Counted from the stretch's first letter, positions 23,401 to 35,340 are shown. The stretch: 64,000 nucleotides of DNA from Mauremys mutica (GCF_020497125.1 NC_059089.1:29158282-29222281), one strand, 5' to 3'. Numbers and translations: made by a program. The notes: generated by a model from the letters alone, not told the origin.

Positions 23401-23980
23401 CTGACTTCAAGCCTCAGGCCTCCCGGGGGCGGTTCAATAGACAATTCAGGACCTCCGGTTCAAGGGCTCGAACTTATTTTTGAAAAAAGTGGACTCAAAG
23501 CTGCATAGTTTAAAAGACTTTCGACCACTTTAAAATCTTTGGAGCTGCCTAGACCCGCCACTCAACGCAAACATTTTAAACCCCAACCTATGCCACACCA
23601 GTATGAATGGCATTGTAGGCAGGACTTCAGTAGAAGGGCAGAAATCATTGGCATCGCTAGTCTCAACCCCTTACCAACTAGGGGTCAGGGTCGTCAGGAC
23701 AACCCCCAGGCCCTAGGCAGGCCTTTTTAAGATGCACCCAGGGGCAATGCACCAACCCAAATCCTGGCTCCATTATTACCCTCCTTGGCCTGTCTATCCC
23801 ATTTCTACTATGTGTGGTCCCAAATTACCTCAGATCGTTATATTCCCTCCAATTCAGTTCAGCCCCCCCCCTTCCCCATCCCTCTTCAGGGACCCCTCTC
23901 ACAAGCAACTCCTAATATAGGAGGTACTCCTCCTATTGGCATGAGCAGTAGAGGAGGTTCCACAGGAACTAAGGGGCAGG

Positions 23981-24760
23981 ATGTTTTACTCCCAGTACTT
24001 CCTCATACCGAAAGCCAAAGGGGGTCTCAGACCCATCCTAGACCTGCGCAATCTCAACAGGTTCATGAAGAAGTTAAAGTTTCATATGGTCTCTTTGGCC
24101 GCCATCATGCCATCCCTGGATCCAGGGGATTGGTATGGTGCCCTCGACTTGGAGGATGCATACTTCCACATTTCCACAGTCCCGTCCCACAGGAGGTTTC
24201 TAAGATTTGTTGTGGGCTACACTCACTACCAATTTACAGTACTCCCTTTTGGCCTGTCATTGGCCCCTCGGGTATTCACCAAATCCATTTTAGTTGTAGC
24301 TGCCTTCCTGAGGAAAAGACAGGTACAGGTATTCTTGTACCTCGACGGCTGGTTGGTCAAGGGCCATTCCAAGATAAAAGTGAAACAACATGTCAACTTG
24401 ATAAGGTCCACATTCGACAGACTGGGTCTCCCGATGAATGTACAAAAGTCGACTGTATCCCCTACTCAGAAAACAGAGTTCATAGGGGCGGTGTTAGACT
24501 TGAGACAAGCCAGAGCTTTCCTACCACAGTCTCATTTTCAAGCTATGCATGACATTATACAAGGCTTCAGGCAGCACCCCACGACTACTGCAAGGAATTG
24601 CTTAAAGCTCCTCTGGCACATGGCATCTTGCACATACGTAGTACAACACATAAGGCTGAGGCTCAGACCTCTCAAGGCCTGGCTAGCATCAGAGCAGTGT
24701 CCCAGAGACAGTCTGGACAAAGTAGTCACACTCTCACCACAGGTGCTCGAGACTCTTTAG
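23981..24760 (+). pseudogene. DIRS reverse transcriptase (catalytic site altered)
   Basis: A 259-residue open frame. Blocks seen: 'FLIPKAKGGLRPILDLRNLN' near residues 8-26, 'ALDLEDAYFHI' at 54-64 with the first catalytic aspartates, 'LPFGLSLAPRVFT' at 88-100, and 'YLDGWLV' at 120-126. DIRS RTs normally have YLDDWL here, so one catalytic Asp is replaced by Gly. The frame stops at 24758-24760, before RNase H. The true start is probably upstream in another frame. Confidence 0.88.
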
Positions 24761-24810
24761 TGGTGGCTCAGTCTGCAAGTGGTGTGCACAGAGGTCCCCT
24801 TCTCCAAACC

Positions 24811-25020
24811 GCACCCCTCACTGTGTTTGGTGACCGACACATCAACAATGGGTGGGGAGCACACCTGGGAGGGCACAGACCTCAGGGCCTCTGGTCCCCA
24901 GCAGAGCTGTTTCTTCACATCAATGTCAGGGAACGGAAAGCAGTTCATCTGGCATGTCAGACCTTCCAAGCTCATTTGGAAGGAAGATGCGTATCAGTCC
25001 TGACGGACAATACAACACAA
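24811..25020 (+). pseudogene. DIRS RNase H domain (frameshifted)
   Basis: The 'LVTDTSTMG' segment lies in the RT frame. The continuation 'NNGWGAHLGG', 'RERKAVHLACQTF' and 'VLTDNTT' lies in the next frame, so a shift falls near 24845. These are the RNase H Asp, Glu and Asp blocks as found directly downstream of the RT in DIRS elements. Confidence 0.75.
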
Positions 25021-25689
25021 CAGCTATGTTTTATATAAAACAGACGTGGTTGAGCACACGCCTCTCCCCTATGGCAGGAAGCTCTCAAGCTCTGAGACTT
25101 CTGTATAGCCCACTCAATATTCCTGAAAGCTTCCTGCCTCCCCGGATCTCAAAACGAGCTGGCGGACCATCTCAGCAGATCCTTTCAGAATCACAAGTGG
25201 CCCATTCGCTCAGACGTGGTGAACAACATTTTCCAAGGGTGGGGAGTTCCCCCAGATGGACTTGTTTGCCACAAAGAGCAAAAGGAAGTGCCTTCAGTTC
25301 TGCTCCTTCCTGAATCCCAGTCACGGCTCACTTGCAGATGCCTTCCTTCTCCCTGGAAGGCCCACCTTTTCTACGTGTTCCCACCTATTCTGCTTGTTCA
25401 AAGTCCTCCTCAAGATCCGGAGGGACAAAGCCCCAGTGATACTGCTAGCACCAGCCTGACCCCGCCAGCCAGTAAACCATGTTGCTGGAACTCAGTGGAC
25501 ACCCCAATCACACCCTGCCTTTAGTTCCGGACCTGATCACCTAGCATCATGGCTGCTTCAGTATCCCAATCTCAAATCTCTACACCTCACATCTTGGAAG
25601 CTGCATAGTTAATCCCAGCAGAACTCACATGTTCCAATCCTGTTAGAGGGGTTCTCCTTGGCAGTAGGAAACATCCACCAAGGTCCACC

Positions 25690-26590
25690 TTCTTGAACAA
25701 GTGCAAGAGATTCTCGATCTAGTGTTCGCAGAGTCGTACCTCTCCAACGCAATCATCAATACCCTTTATCTTGGGCTACCTGCTACATTTAAAGCAGCAG
25801 GGCTTGTTGCTCTCATCAATAAAGGTTCACCTGGCCACCATTTCAGCGTTCCACCCAGGAGAAGCAGGCCACTTGGTCTTCGCTAACCTGATGGTGTGTC
25901 ATTTTCTTAAAGGACTAGACAGGTTATACCCACAAGTTTGGCAATCTACCCCATCTTGGGACCTTAATCTGGTGCTTTTGAGGCTGATGGGACCTCCATC
26001 CGAGCCCATAGCGACATGCTCACTACTCTATCTGTCCTGGAAGGTGGCTTTCCTGGTCACTATAACTTCAGCTAGAAGGGTGTCCAAGCTCAAGGCCCTC
26101 ACATCTGACCTATTTTTTACAAGGATACTGTGCAGCTTCGGCCACACCCAGCTTTTCTCCCTAAGGTCTCACAATTTCGTACCAACCAAGACATTTTTCT
26201 CCGTTTTTTCGTAAAGCCTCATGCTAACAGCCAGGAGCAGAGGCTCCACTTCTTGGACATTTGACGTAAATCAAACCAGCTGTTTGTCACAGTGGTGGAC
26301 AGGATGAAGGGCCTCCTGGTGTCCTCTGAAAGGATATCATCATGGATCACATTCTGTATCCAAGCAGGCTACAATTTGGCAAAGATACCTGCCCCCACAC
26401 TGATGGCACATTATACTAGAGCACAGGCCTCCTCGGCGGCTTTCCTGACCCAGGTCCCAATCCAGATCTGTAGAGCGGCAACATGGTCCTCAGTTCACAC
26501 CTTCACTTCGCTTTATGCCATTACCCAGCATGCCAGGGACAATGCAGCATTCAGCAGAGCGGTGCTTCAATCAGCGATTCCATGAACTCT
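25690..26590 (+). pseudogene. DIRS tyrosine recombinase (frameshifted, catalytic motifs visible)
   Basis: Two open segments, 25771-26214 and 26292-26585, are separated by a frameshift and stops. Visible catalytic landmarks: 'TITSARRVSKLKAL' (first Arg), 'LMAHYTRAQASSAAF' (His-x-x-Arg), 'ICRAATWSSVHTFTSLYA' (Trp/His position and the nucleophilic Tyr). This replaces the DDE integrase of LTR elements and is diagnostic for DIRS. Confidence 0.87.
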
Positions 26591-26614
26591 GACCCCGCCT
26601 TCTAGGTAAAGCTT

Positions 26615-26725
26615 GGGAGTCACCTACTTGGAATCGACATGAGCAAGCACTTGAATTAGAAAAAACGGTTACCCATCTCTCATAATTATTGTTCTTTGAG
26701 ATGTGCTGCTCATGTCCATTCCAAG
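26615..26725 (+). repeat. DIRS internal complementary region
   Basis: The left half 'ggaatcgacatgagcaagca' is complementary to the 5' terminal repeat and the right half 'gatgtgctgctcatgtccat' to the 3' terminal repeat. The short region therefore spells the junction of both ends, as expected of the DIRS template for circle formation. Confidence 0.85.
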
Positions 26726-26874
26726 ACCTGCCTTCCCCTCAGAGTAATCTGGCAAGAAGGAACTGGAGAGGCGGCGAGTCAGCAGGGCCCTATATGCAGG
26801 GCCCTATATGCAGGGCCATGAAGGTGCGATTCCAGGAGGCGCCTGAGCCGACCAATACCGCTAGAGGAAAAGTC

Positions 26875-26972
26875 TTCCAGCAACTGCGCATGCGGTGTGC
26901 ACACACCTACTTGGAATGGACATGAGCAACACATCTCGAAGACTAAAAGTTACGAGCAGTAGGTAACCGTTT
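26875..26972 (+). repeat. DIRS 3' inverted terminal repeat
   Basis: 'ggaatggacatgagcaacac' plus flanks are the inverse complement of the 5' end. Just inside, 'gggccctatatgca' is tandemly duplicated at about 26785-26815. The outer end reads 'gtaggtaaccg' near 26960-26972. Confidence 0.8.
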
Positions 26973-29480
26973 TTTGTGATAGCACCCAAACACAGAAAGA
27001 AAGTCTCTCTGTACAGTCACACACAAAAAAGTGTACAAAGGCAGACCAAGGTTGAGGATACAGCTAGATCAAGCTAAACAAGCCAAGTGATGGGGTTGGA
27101 GATAGATTAGTAATTGCATGTTTATATTTAAGCTAATCAAATGAAGTTCCCCTTCCTATTTTCCACCATTCAATACCTCTTCACATGATTTACATTTAAA
27201 AAAAAGAATAAATAAGCCTTTTTCTTGTAAGTGTTGTGGAAGAAATAGGTCTTCAGGATGGATATGAGTTAATTATGTTGGAGTTAAAAGTAGTTCCTCT
27301 GTAAATTTTTTAAATTTGCTGGATTTGAATGTCAGGATTACCCCTTATTTTTTAATGTGGGAAAATGTAATTTTACCTGATTTTACCTTTCCTTCTCCAA
27401 TCAGTTTGTGAGAGAGCTAAACTCTAAGGTAAACAGTCTCAGGCAGTCTTCTCCAGGCTGTTAATCATCAGCCGGTCTCTGAACTCAGTTTATTTCTACT
27501 GAATCTTTTATTAAGGTGACTAAAAATGAACACTTGGGGAGATCTTCCCATGTATACAGTGGTATTGTAATATTTTCCTATTATAATCTGCCCATTTTAT
27601 ATGTCTAAACATTTTCTTTATTATCTAGTTAATAAATGGTTAATCTGGTGACGGATTAACATCCAGAGTTTACTCTTGGTTACTAAAGGACTTTGTGCCA
27701 GGAAAGAAGAAACCTGTGGCAGCTTGGAGGAGCATGTTGCATAATTACAGATAATCAGCCGCAGTGGGGACAAGTACAGCATTTTTTCTGCTTGAGTTAG
27801 TCAGGGCTTCTCACTGAGGTTCTGGAAGTATATGGGGAGGTCAGGGCTGCAATTTATGATTTGGTACCTGGTCTTTCCCAGCTACATAAAATCTAGTGCT
27901 TTCTTTAAAGTACCAGTGACTTGAACCTTGCAATCTGACCTGAATCAGACAGGACCCAACTACAAGTATAACGTTCGGGTTGGGTCTGAAAACACACTCG
28001 ACCTGACACACACAGGCTTAAGCTGAGTTGTCTCTGACCCCTTGATCCCACAAGTTTGCCCATGTAAAACTTGCAATTTGAGCACAAACAGCATTTGCTT
28101 TGCAGTTACCAGTCATGTGGCTGGGTACTAAATGCAAACAAGTGTTTTCAAAAGTAGTCTATTTGTGACAATGTGGTCTGTGTGTCATGGAAACTAATTA
28201 CGCCCTATTATAACTACATCCTCAGCACTTTTCAAAGATCATGATACGTAGTTCATTTTACATTACTGTCTAAGTCAGGCACTTATGGCTTGTCTGCTTC
28301 CATATCATAGAAATGTAACCTGACCTAGATAGAGAGAAAGTGTAGTAACCCTCACCCTGGCCTAATAGCTGCAGCAGCACAGAATGCTATCCTGGGGAAA
28401 CAGCCAAGGAGAAGGCAACTCAATCTTGGGAGGGAGCTCTGAATCCACCAGAAGGGGCAGTTGGAAAAAAGCTGTTAGAGAAGGAGAAGAATAGAGATGC
28501 TGAGCTAGGGATGAAATGGAACCCAGGTACGAGATGAGTTGATAACAGGAGAATAAAAGTAGCAGACTGGGAAGTGAGGAGGAAAGATGAAAAAAGTTTC
28601 AGGTCAGGACAAGCAGGAAAAAAAATACTCGCTATGTGAGCAGATGCTATTAGAGAAGGGAAGTAGAGGGAAATAAAATCTGCAGACTTCCCAGAGAGAG
28701 TATCAAAGGGGAAAAAATGAAAGGAAATATAACTAGTGAAAAAGGGAATTGATCAAACAGCTGTGTTAGATGCAAACAGATCCTAGAAGCAGTAATGGGA
28801 AGTCCACCCAAAAAGGACCTGGAGTACATGAACAGGGAGAATGACCTTTCTTTGAACATCTATTGATGGAATACAGTTCAAAGGTGTCTAATGGACAAGT
28901 GAGGCCCCATAGGTTAAGAAACACCCGTTTGTGGATAAACTCGGTGCAAAGAGGTACAGCCACAGGAACATCAAACCTAAGGAACGCTTCAAGCTGAAGA
29001 GAAGAAAAGAACAGGACAGCAAGAATGGAGATGGACTTACAGCCAAAGAGAGAGAAAATTGATTCTTCTCTGAAGTGAGACAGTATATATTGTAATCTTT
29101 TGTTCTTTTTAATAAAAATGCATTTGGTACTAACTGCACAGCATGTACAAGTTCACAAAGGTTAATGAGTTAGAGATACATAGTTTATTATGAATAGTAA
29201 GGCATTGGCAATGTTCTAATTTTGGGGTTTTCCTTTATAAAGTTCTAAAAGTTTAAAGTTATCCCTTGGTTTCCCTCTGCCTCTCCTCACAGTTAGCATA
29301 GCCTAGCCTGCCCAGGTCACCCCACAAGACTTCACCAACATCTATAATATGTTCTAAGTACTTCTAGGATACACATGCTGTTTGGATAAGGTTTGATCCT
29401 ACCCCATCTGGTGCAGGATTCACTGGTATGCTCCAGCTACTTTTGGGCCACTCAGGGGTGAAAGTAACTTAAAGGACTAA
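26973..29480. other. Intergenic DNA, no gene
   Basis: Unique-looking sequence. The purine-rich stretch at about 28410-28740 is not a gene. No repeat family is identified with confidence. Confidence 0.4.
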
Positions 29481-31855
29481 GGTCATGGCTACACTTGCAG
29501 ATGTAGTTTTTGGAGGTTTTGGAATTAATTGATAAACTCAACATTAACAAGTCACCGGGACCAGATGGCATTCACCCAAGAGTTCTGAAAGAACTCAAAT
29601 GTGAAGTTGCAGAACTATTAACTAAGCTTTGTAACCTGTCCTTTAAATCGGCTTTGGTACCCAATGACTGGAAGTTAGCTAATGTAACGCCAATATTTAA
29701 AAAGGCCTCTAGAGGTGATCCCGCCAATTACAGACCGGTAAGTCTAATGTCGGTACCAGGCAAATTAGTCGAAACAGTAGTTAAGAATAAAATTATCAGA
29801 CACATAGAAAAACAAACTGTTGAGCAATAGTCAACATGGTTTCTGTAAAGGGAAATTGTGTCTTACTAATCTATTAGAGTTCTTTGAAGGGGTCAACAAA
29901 CATGTGGACAAGGGGGAATCCAGTGGACATAGTGTACTTAGATTTCCAGAAAGCCTTTGACAAGATCCCTCACCAAAGCTCTTATGTAAATTAAGCTGTC
30001 ATGGGATAAAAGGGAAGGTCCTTTCATGGATTGAGAACTGGTTAAAAGACAGGGAACAAAGGGTAGGAATAAATGGTAAATTCTCAGAATGGAGAGGGTT
30101 AACTAGTGGTATTCCCCAAGGATCAGTCCTAGGACCAATCCTATTCAACTTATTCATAAATGATCTGGAGAAAGGGGTAAACAGTGAGGTGGTAAAGTTT
30201 GCAGATGATATTAAACTGCTCAAGATAGTTAAGACCAAAGCAGATTGTGAAGAACTTCAAAAAGATCTCACAAAACTAAGTGATTGGGCAACAAAATGGC
30301 AAATGAAATTTAATGTGGATAAATGTAAAGTAATGCACATTGGAAAAAATAACCCCAACTATACATACAATATGATGGGGGCTAATTTAGCTACAACGAG
30401 TCAGGAAAAAGATCTTGGCGTCATCGTGGATAGTTCTCTGAAGATGTCCACGCAGTGTGCAGAGGCGGTCAAAAAAGCAAACAGGATGTTAGGAATCATT
30501 AAAAAGGGGATAGGGAATAAGACTGAATATATTATTGCCCTTATATAAATTGATGGTGCACCCACATCTCGAATACTGTGTACAGATGTGGTCTCCTCAT
30601 CTCAAAAAAGATATACTGGCACTAGAAAAAGTTCAGAAAAGGGCAACTAAAATGATTAGGGGTTTGGAGAGGGTCCCATATGAGGAAAGATTAAAGAGGC
30701 TAGGACTCTTCAGCTTGGAAAAGAGGAGATTAAGGGGGGATATGATAGAGGTATATAAAATCATGAGTGATGTTGAGAAAGTAGATAAGGAAAAGTTATT
30801 TACTTATTCCCATAATACAAGAACTAGGGGTCACCAAATGAAATTAATAGGCAGCAGGTTTAAAACAAATAAAAGGAAGTTCTTCACGCAGTGCACAGTC
30901 AACTTGTGGAACTCCTTACCTGAGGAGGTTGTGAAGGCTAGGACTATAACTGTGTTTAAAAGAGAACTGGATAAATTCATGGTGGTTAAGACCATAAATG
31001 GCTATTAGCCAGGATGGGTAAAGAATCGTGTCCCTAGCCTCTGTTCGTCGGAGGATGGAGATGGATGGCAGGAGAGAGATCACTTGATCATTGCCTGTTA
31101 GGTTCACTCCCTCTGGGGCACCTGGCATTGGCCACTGTCGGTAGACAGATACTGGGCTAGATGGACCTTTGGTCTGACCCAGTATGGACGTTCTTATTGT
31201 GTTCTTATATAGAGCGCTTTGGGTTAAACCAGCCATTGGAGAGCGCACTACGGAAAGTGCTCCAGTCTGTCCACACTGACAGCTGCAGGCACTCTGGCGT
31301 GGCCACACTTGTGGCATTTGCAGCGGTGCATTATGGGCAGCTATCCCAGCATTCAAGTGGCTGCAACATGCTTTTCAAATGAAGGGGGTGGATTGGAGCG
31401 TGTTGTTTGTATGTGGGGAGGGGAAGAGAGAGTGGGTTTTTGGAGTACTGAGCGTGTGTCAGCACGCTATCTTGTAAGTTCAGATCCCCCTAGCCCCCCG
31501 CCACTCACTCAGTAAATGTTTCCTTTGTCCCATTGCAGATAAGCAGCCACTGTCTGAAACAGAGCTCTGAAAAGCACTTCCACATTCCTCAGCTGATTTC
31601 ACAACAAAGAGAAGAGAGGCCACTTGACTTAAGGGGCTTATGGGACATTTCCAGAGGTCATTCAGAGCGCTGTAACGTAACTCCCCATTCACACTGCCCC
31701 TGGGGTGTCTCAGCCAATATGCAATAGCTGTTATCCCCCCTCATGGAGGTGGAGTACCAGGAGCGCTCTACGTACCTTGCCAGTGTGGCTGGGGAGTAAG
31801 GTAGAGCGCTCCAGGAGGCTTTATTGCAGTATAAAGTGCCAGTGTATCCAAGGCC
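29481..31855. mobile_element. Harbinger-like MITE split by a CR1-type LINE
   Basis: The left end GGTCATGGCTACACTT and the right end CAGTGTATCCAAGGCC are imperfect inverted repeats. The body begins 'gcagatgtag', is broken by the LINE at about 29507-31208, and resumes 'agcgctttgggttaaacc'. Without the LINE the element would be under 700 bp. It contains 'tgcattatgggcagctatcc', a phrase common in turtle repeats. No transposase. Confidence 0.6.
29507..31208 (+). mobile_element. CR1-clade LINE, 5'-truncated, RT catalytic motif kept
   Basis: ORF2 blocks in order: 'INKSPGPDGIHPRVLKEL', 'NYRPVSLMSVPGKLVE', 'SGIPQGSVLGPILFNLFI', 'VKFADDIKLL' (intact FADD), then the C-terminal 'HPHLEYCVQMWSPHL', 'RLRGDMIEVYK' and 'TVNLWNSLPEEVVK'. 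The 3' end reads 'ctgacccagtatggacgttc' with a TTCTTAT-type tail rather than ATTCTATG, so it is a different subfamily from the 15, 17 and 53 kb copies. Stops (for example after 'EKQTVEQ') make it inactive. Confidence 0.88.
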
Positions 31856-31858
31856 TTG

Positions 31859-32235
31859 CTGGTATGCTGGAGTCCAGAGCAAGGGGTGGGGCCTCAATTG
31901 GAAGGGGCGGGGCCTTTAAATTCCCAGGCCCTTTATATCCCTGGCCTGGGGAAGCCAGGCCTGTACCCATACCGGCTTACTTTGACCTCTGGGGCCACTC
32001 CAAAACCCCACTTTAACTAGCTGATTGGACCAAGCTGACAGTGGTTCAGGGGGAGCTAGAGTGCACCACTGAATCCAGCCTAAAAACCCATTCCGGCCAC
32101 TCCCTACCATGCCCCCAACCTTCCCCAGCTGCCTCATCCGCCACTCCACTGGCTCCCCACCCAAACCTCTCTCCAGGCCCCTGCACCCCCAGCCCAGGCA
32201 CCGCACCCCCACAGCCTACATCCTCCCAGGCCCAC
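31859..32235. other. Sequence upstream of the CpG island, no gene
   Basis: 'gtggggcctcaattggaagg' and similar phrases are repeat-like. C-rich sequence leads into the island. No exon recognised. Confidence 0.4.
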
Positions 32236-32800
32236 CTGCGCGGACGAGCGCCTCCCTGGGGGAGCGGCTGGGAGGCCGCCCTGCTCCTCGAAGCCCGGCT
32301 GGCGGCAGCTGCCTCCCGCTCCTCAGCCAGGCAGGGACGGGCTGCTGGACAAGTCACCCTAGCAACAAAGCAGCCCCAGCCAGCGGAACTTCAATTCGGC
32401 CGCCAGGAGGACCTGCCACCGATTGGCTGCTTTCCGCACTGCCCCGCCTCCTGGGGAGCAGCAGCCAATCAGGACGAGCGCGCTCTCCAGTCCCGCGGAA
32501 GCCGATGCTGTTCGCGCGAAAGGGGGCGCAGAAGAGAGATGTGGCTGGGAATGAGCGGCAGTTCTGTGGCGCGCGCTCCCGCCCGCCCGCAGGCCCCGGG
32601 AGGCGCACGGGTGAGGCGGGACGTTGGCGGCTGGGTCGCGGGGGAGGGGGCGGCAGAAGCGCCCTAATGACGTCGAGGGGGTTGGTAGCACTAATTGTCC
32701 GGGGCCGAGTGAAAACTAGGAGACGGTCCTCGCGCACGTGCTCTTTGGCGCCAATCTGGTGCTTGGTTTGGGGGCTGGCTCGTGCGTGGTGTTGAGCCTC
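32236..32800 (+). promoter_or_regulatory. CpG island promoter, possibly of GARNL3
   Basis: Dense CpG over more than 500 bp in an otherwise CpG-poor region. Visible sites: inverted CCAAT (ATTGG 32422-32426), CCAAT at 32464-32468, GC box 'ccccgcctc' at 32442-32450, CRE-like TGACGTC at 32668-32674, E-box CACGTG at 32735-32740, and an E2F-like TTTGGCGC at 32744-32751. No TATA box. A consensus-like donor 'gcacgg|gtgagg' at 32610/32611 could end a first exon on the + strand. In human, GARNL3 follows RALGPS1 on the same strand, hence the suggestion. It could instead drive the GT92 gene 10 kb downstream. Confidence 0.6.
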
Positions 32801-33199
32801 TGGGTTTGCGAGGCTGAGCCCTGTCAGGCTGTTACATGCGGGGCGTGGGGCCTTGCTCAGTAAACCAGCTGGGGGTCTTGCTAGTGGTCTCTGCTGCCGT
32901 TTGGGGGCAGATTGTAGGGTCGGTGGTCGTGCCGCCGTCCGGCCAGCGGGTTCCTTCTGCGTTCCCTGACTATAGCCACTGCACTCGCTGGTTAGTGTCT
33001 CCTCGTGGTGGGCGAGGGTCAGCAGGTTGTGCTGATTCCATGAGATCAGCTACCTCAGTACCCTGCCAGAGTGAAAGACTGTTGCCCTGGCTGTGGGCTC
33101 TGGTAGGGGGCAGATGTTCATAATGGTGCCCTAGTGTAGCGTGCCAGAGACTGAAGACCTAAAAATATACTTGGTGAGGTGCTGCCCAAGGCATTTTTA

Positions 33200-34320
33200 G
33201 TGAAGCGTTTGTGATGGGCTGGACCCCCTGGGATGTCACCTGGTGTGCTGGGATGCCACTGAATCAGACTGTTCTGCCAGCCTGGGCACCCTTTTACCTG
33301 GTCTTGGTTCCCCAGCCTTTTCCAGCCAAGTACACAGGCAGGGCCACACACAGCTGCACAGAGAGACAGAGATCCACTCCGAGTCTTGCCACAGCACCAA
33401 GCTGTCCACCCCACCCCCCAAAGTACAAACCCCAAATTATATGAAATTTGCCTCTTCCCTCAAGGGGGAGGAGGTTATGCACAACTCCTCCCCCCCTTAG
33501 AAATCATATAAACTATATTATAAACCAGAAATAAATTTATTACATATACTAGGTGTATTTTAAGTAGTTAAGGGTGTAGCAGACAGAACGAGGCAGATTA
33601 CTAAGAAAATAAAATAGAGCATGCAAACTAAGCTTAATACACTAAAGAAACTGGTTACATGTAAGTTCTCACCCTAAATGTGGTTCTAATAATCTTGCAG
33701 ATGCCCTTCCAGCCTGGGTCCAGTTCTTCCCCCCAGTTCAGTTTTAGTTATTTCCAGCAATCATCTTGGGTGGGGCAGCAGGGGAGAACTGAGGACCTGG
33801 ATTACCTCACTCCCCACCCTGAAATAGGATTTGCATAAGGCGCAAGTCCTTTGTTTCCTAGTTTCTCTCACACACACACACACACACCCACCCCACCCCT
33901 TCTTCTCCTGGAAAAGTACAGAATTCAAGATGGGTTCCAGTATCAGGTGACATGGTTACATGCTTCTGTAGAGCCCCTTTAGCTATTCTTCACAGGCTGG
34001 TTCACAGGAAGACTAAGCTCTTTTACAGTCCATTGTCTCTTGCTGATGGGCCATCAATACTGTCCAGCTTTTTCATTGTTGTAACTGAAGTGTTAGCGCG
34101 GGAAGTCACCCAAAGTAACACAGTTGAACTATAAATACATAGTATTCCTAATTTCAGATACAGAAATGATACATGCATACAAATAGGATCATATTCAGTA
34201 AATTATAACCTTTCCAATGATACTTTACAAGAGTTATCTTACATAAAGCATATCTTAGTTATGTCATATTCCTACCACAAGCATATTTTCATAAAGAATA
34301 TGGAGTATAATGTCACAGGG
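33200..34320. repeat. Interspersed repeat candidate of unknown class
   Basis: It begins 'gtgatgggctggaccccctg' and ends near 'aatgtcacagggttgactct'. The interior has C-rich blocks, an AT-rich centre with 'aataaatttattacatatac', and a short CA tract near 33869. Composition and phrases resemble a common turtle repeat, perhaps an LTR or a long MITE. No coding frame of any polyprotein is seen. Confidence 0.3.
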
Positions 34321-35340
34321 TTGACTCTGGAATTCAACCCCACTTCTAGGCTCCAGCTTGGTCAGGCTGTTGAACTTGAGGACATACTGCAGTGCAAATT
34401 CTGTGACCCAGGCTTTCTCTAAGAGGATGAGAGTGGCCGTCTTAATGGTTTGGGTCATGGCGGTGGGTGAAGCTTCCACAGATGGCTGCTTGGGGAGGCT
34501 AGCTCCTCCATCTCCCTCTTCTGCCTGTGGCTTCACCCACACTCCACCCCTGCGCTGCCCAGACCCTGCCCCCTCCCCACTTTCTCCCACCTCTCTTCCC
34601 TCCCTGCTCGGCCCCCACCCCTTTTCTGGCAAGTTGCTCCAACATTATTCAGTGGGAAGAGTAGTTGTCCCATAAAGTCCCAATCTCCTGTGACCGGAGG
34701 AATGTATACTGCATGAATGAGACATAAAGGTTTTGGAATTGTAAAACAACACTTCTAAGCATTTTCCACCTGATGACCTCAAAGCACCTAACCAAAAACA
34801 ATTAATTTAAACAAACTCCTGTGAGGCCTGCAAGTATTATTATCCCTGTTTTTTGGATGGAGAAACTAAGGCATGGGTTAATTAAGTCCCCTATCCGCTG
34901 CCTTTTTAAATTAATGGAAAGATTCCCCTTGAGATCAAGCCTTAAATGGTGGGTCCAATGTCAAACTGGAAGTCTGTGACAGGGAGCCATCAATAAAACC
35001 ACGTATCTGTGGGGAGAGGGCAGGGGGGAGAGGAGGACCCAGCAAGCAGCAGCTGGGCTGGGGAGGACTAGGAGAGGGAGGGAGCAAGGCGGAAACCCCA
35101 CACCAAGCAAGCAAGGGGGAGGCTGAGCAGAGAGAGAGGGCTGGGGCCAGACAGGAGGAGGAGGAGGAGGAGGGGAGGCAAGGAGCAGGGGGGTGCCAGG
35201 CAGGGAGGGGGAGACTGGACGGGGTGAGGGGCCAAGCAGGGAGGGAGCTGAGCGGGGAGGAGAGGAGGATGGAACCTGCAAAGCATACAGCAGCAGCACA
35301 GCCTGCAGGGCTCTCCGGAGAGGGGGCTGAGTCTTGAGGC
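34321..35340. other. Intergenic DNA with a purine-rich tract
   Basis: At 35010-35330 the + strand is strongly GA-rich (GAGGAGGAGG, GGGAGGGAGC). It gives long open frames on the minus strand that are composition artefacts. No gene. Confidence 0.5.

Larger units (their letters stand above)
21180..26972 (+). mobile_element. DIRS-type tyrosine-recombinase retrotransposon, near full length, mutated
   Basis: This class encodes a gag-like protein, a reverse transcriptase/RNase H and a tyrosine recombinase, and integrates through a circular intermediate. Order here: 5' inverted terminal repeat (about 21180-21255), gag region (about 21550-23400), RT (23981-24760), RNase H (about 24810-25020), recombinase (about 25690-26590), internal complementary region (about 26615-26725), 3' inverted terminal repeat (about 26880-26972). 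Length near 5.8 kb is normal for DIRS. Every frame is broken by shifts or stops, so it is a fossil. Confidence 0.9.

Noticed and set aside
30189..31008. Two contiguous ORFs with RT similarity as possible host genes.
   Set aside because: They are consecutive parts of one CR1-type LINE with a diagnostic 3' tail, not host genes.
32041..32795. Long overlapping ORFs on both strands in the CpG island (up to 228 codons).
   Set aside because: GC-rich sequence lacks stop codons by chance. The products are Pro/Arg/Gly-rich, differ completely between frames and match no family known to me.
33200..34320. Possible endogenous retrovirus LTR.
   Set aside because: No paired LTR, no primer-binding site and no gag/pol/env frame in the surroundings; kept only as an unclassified repeat.
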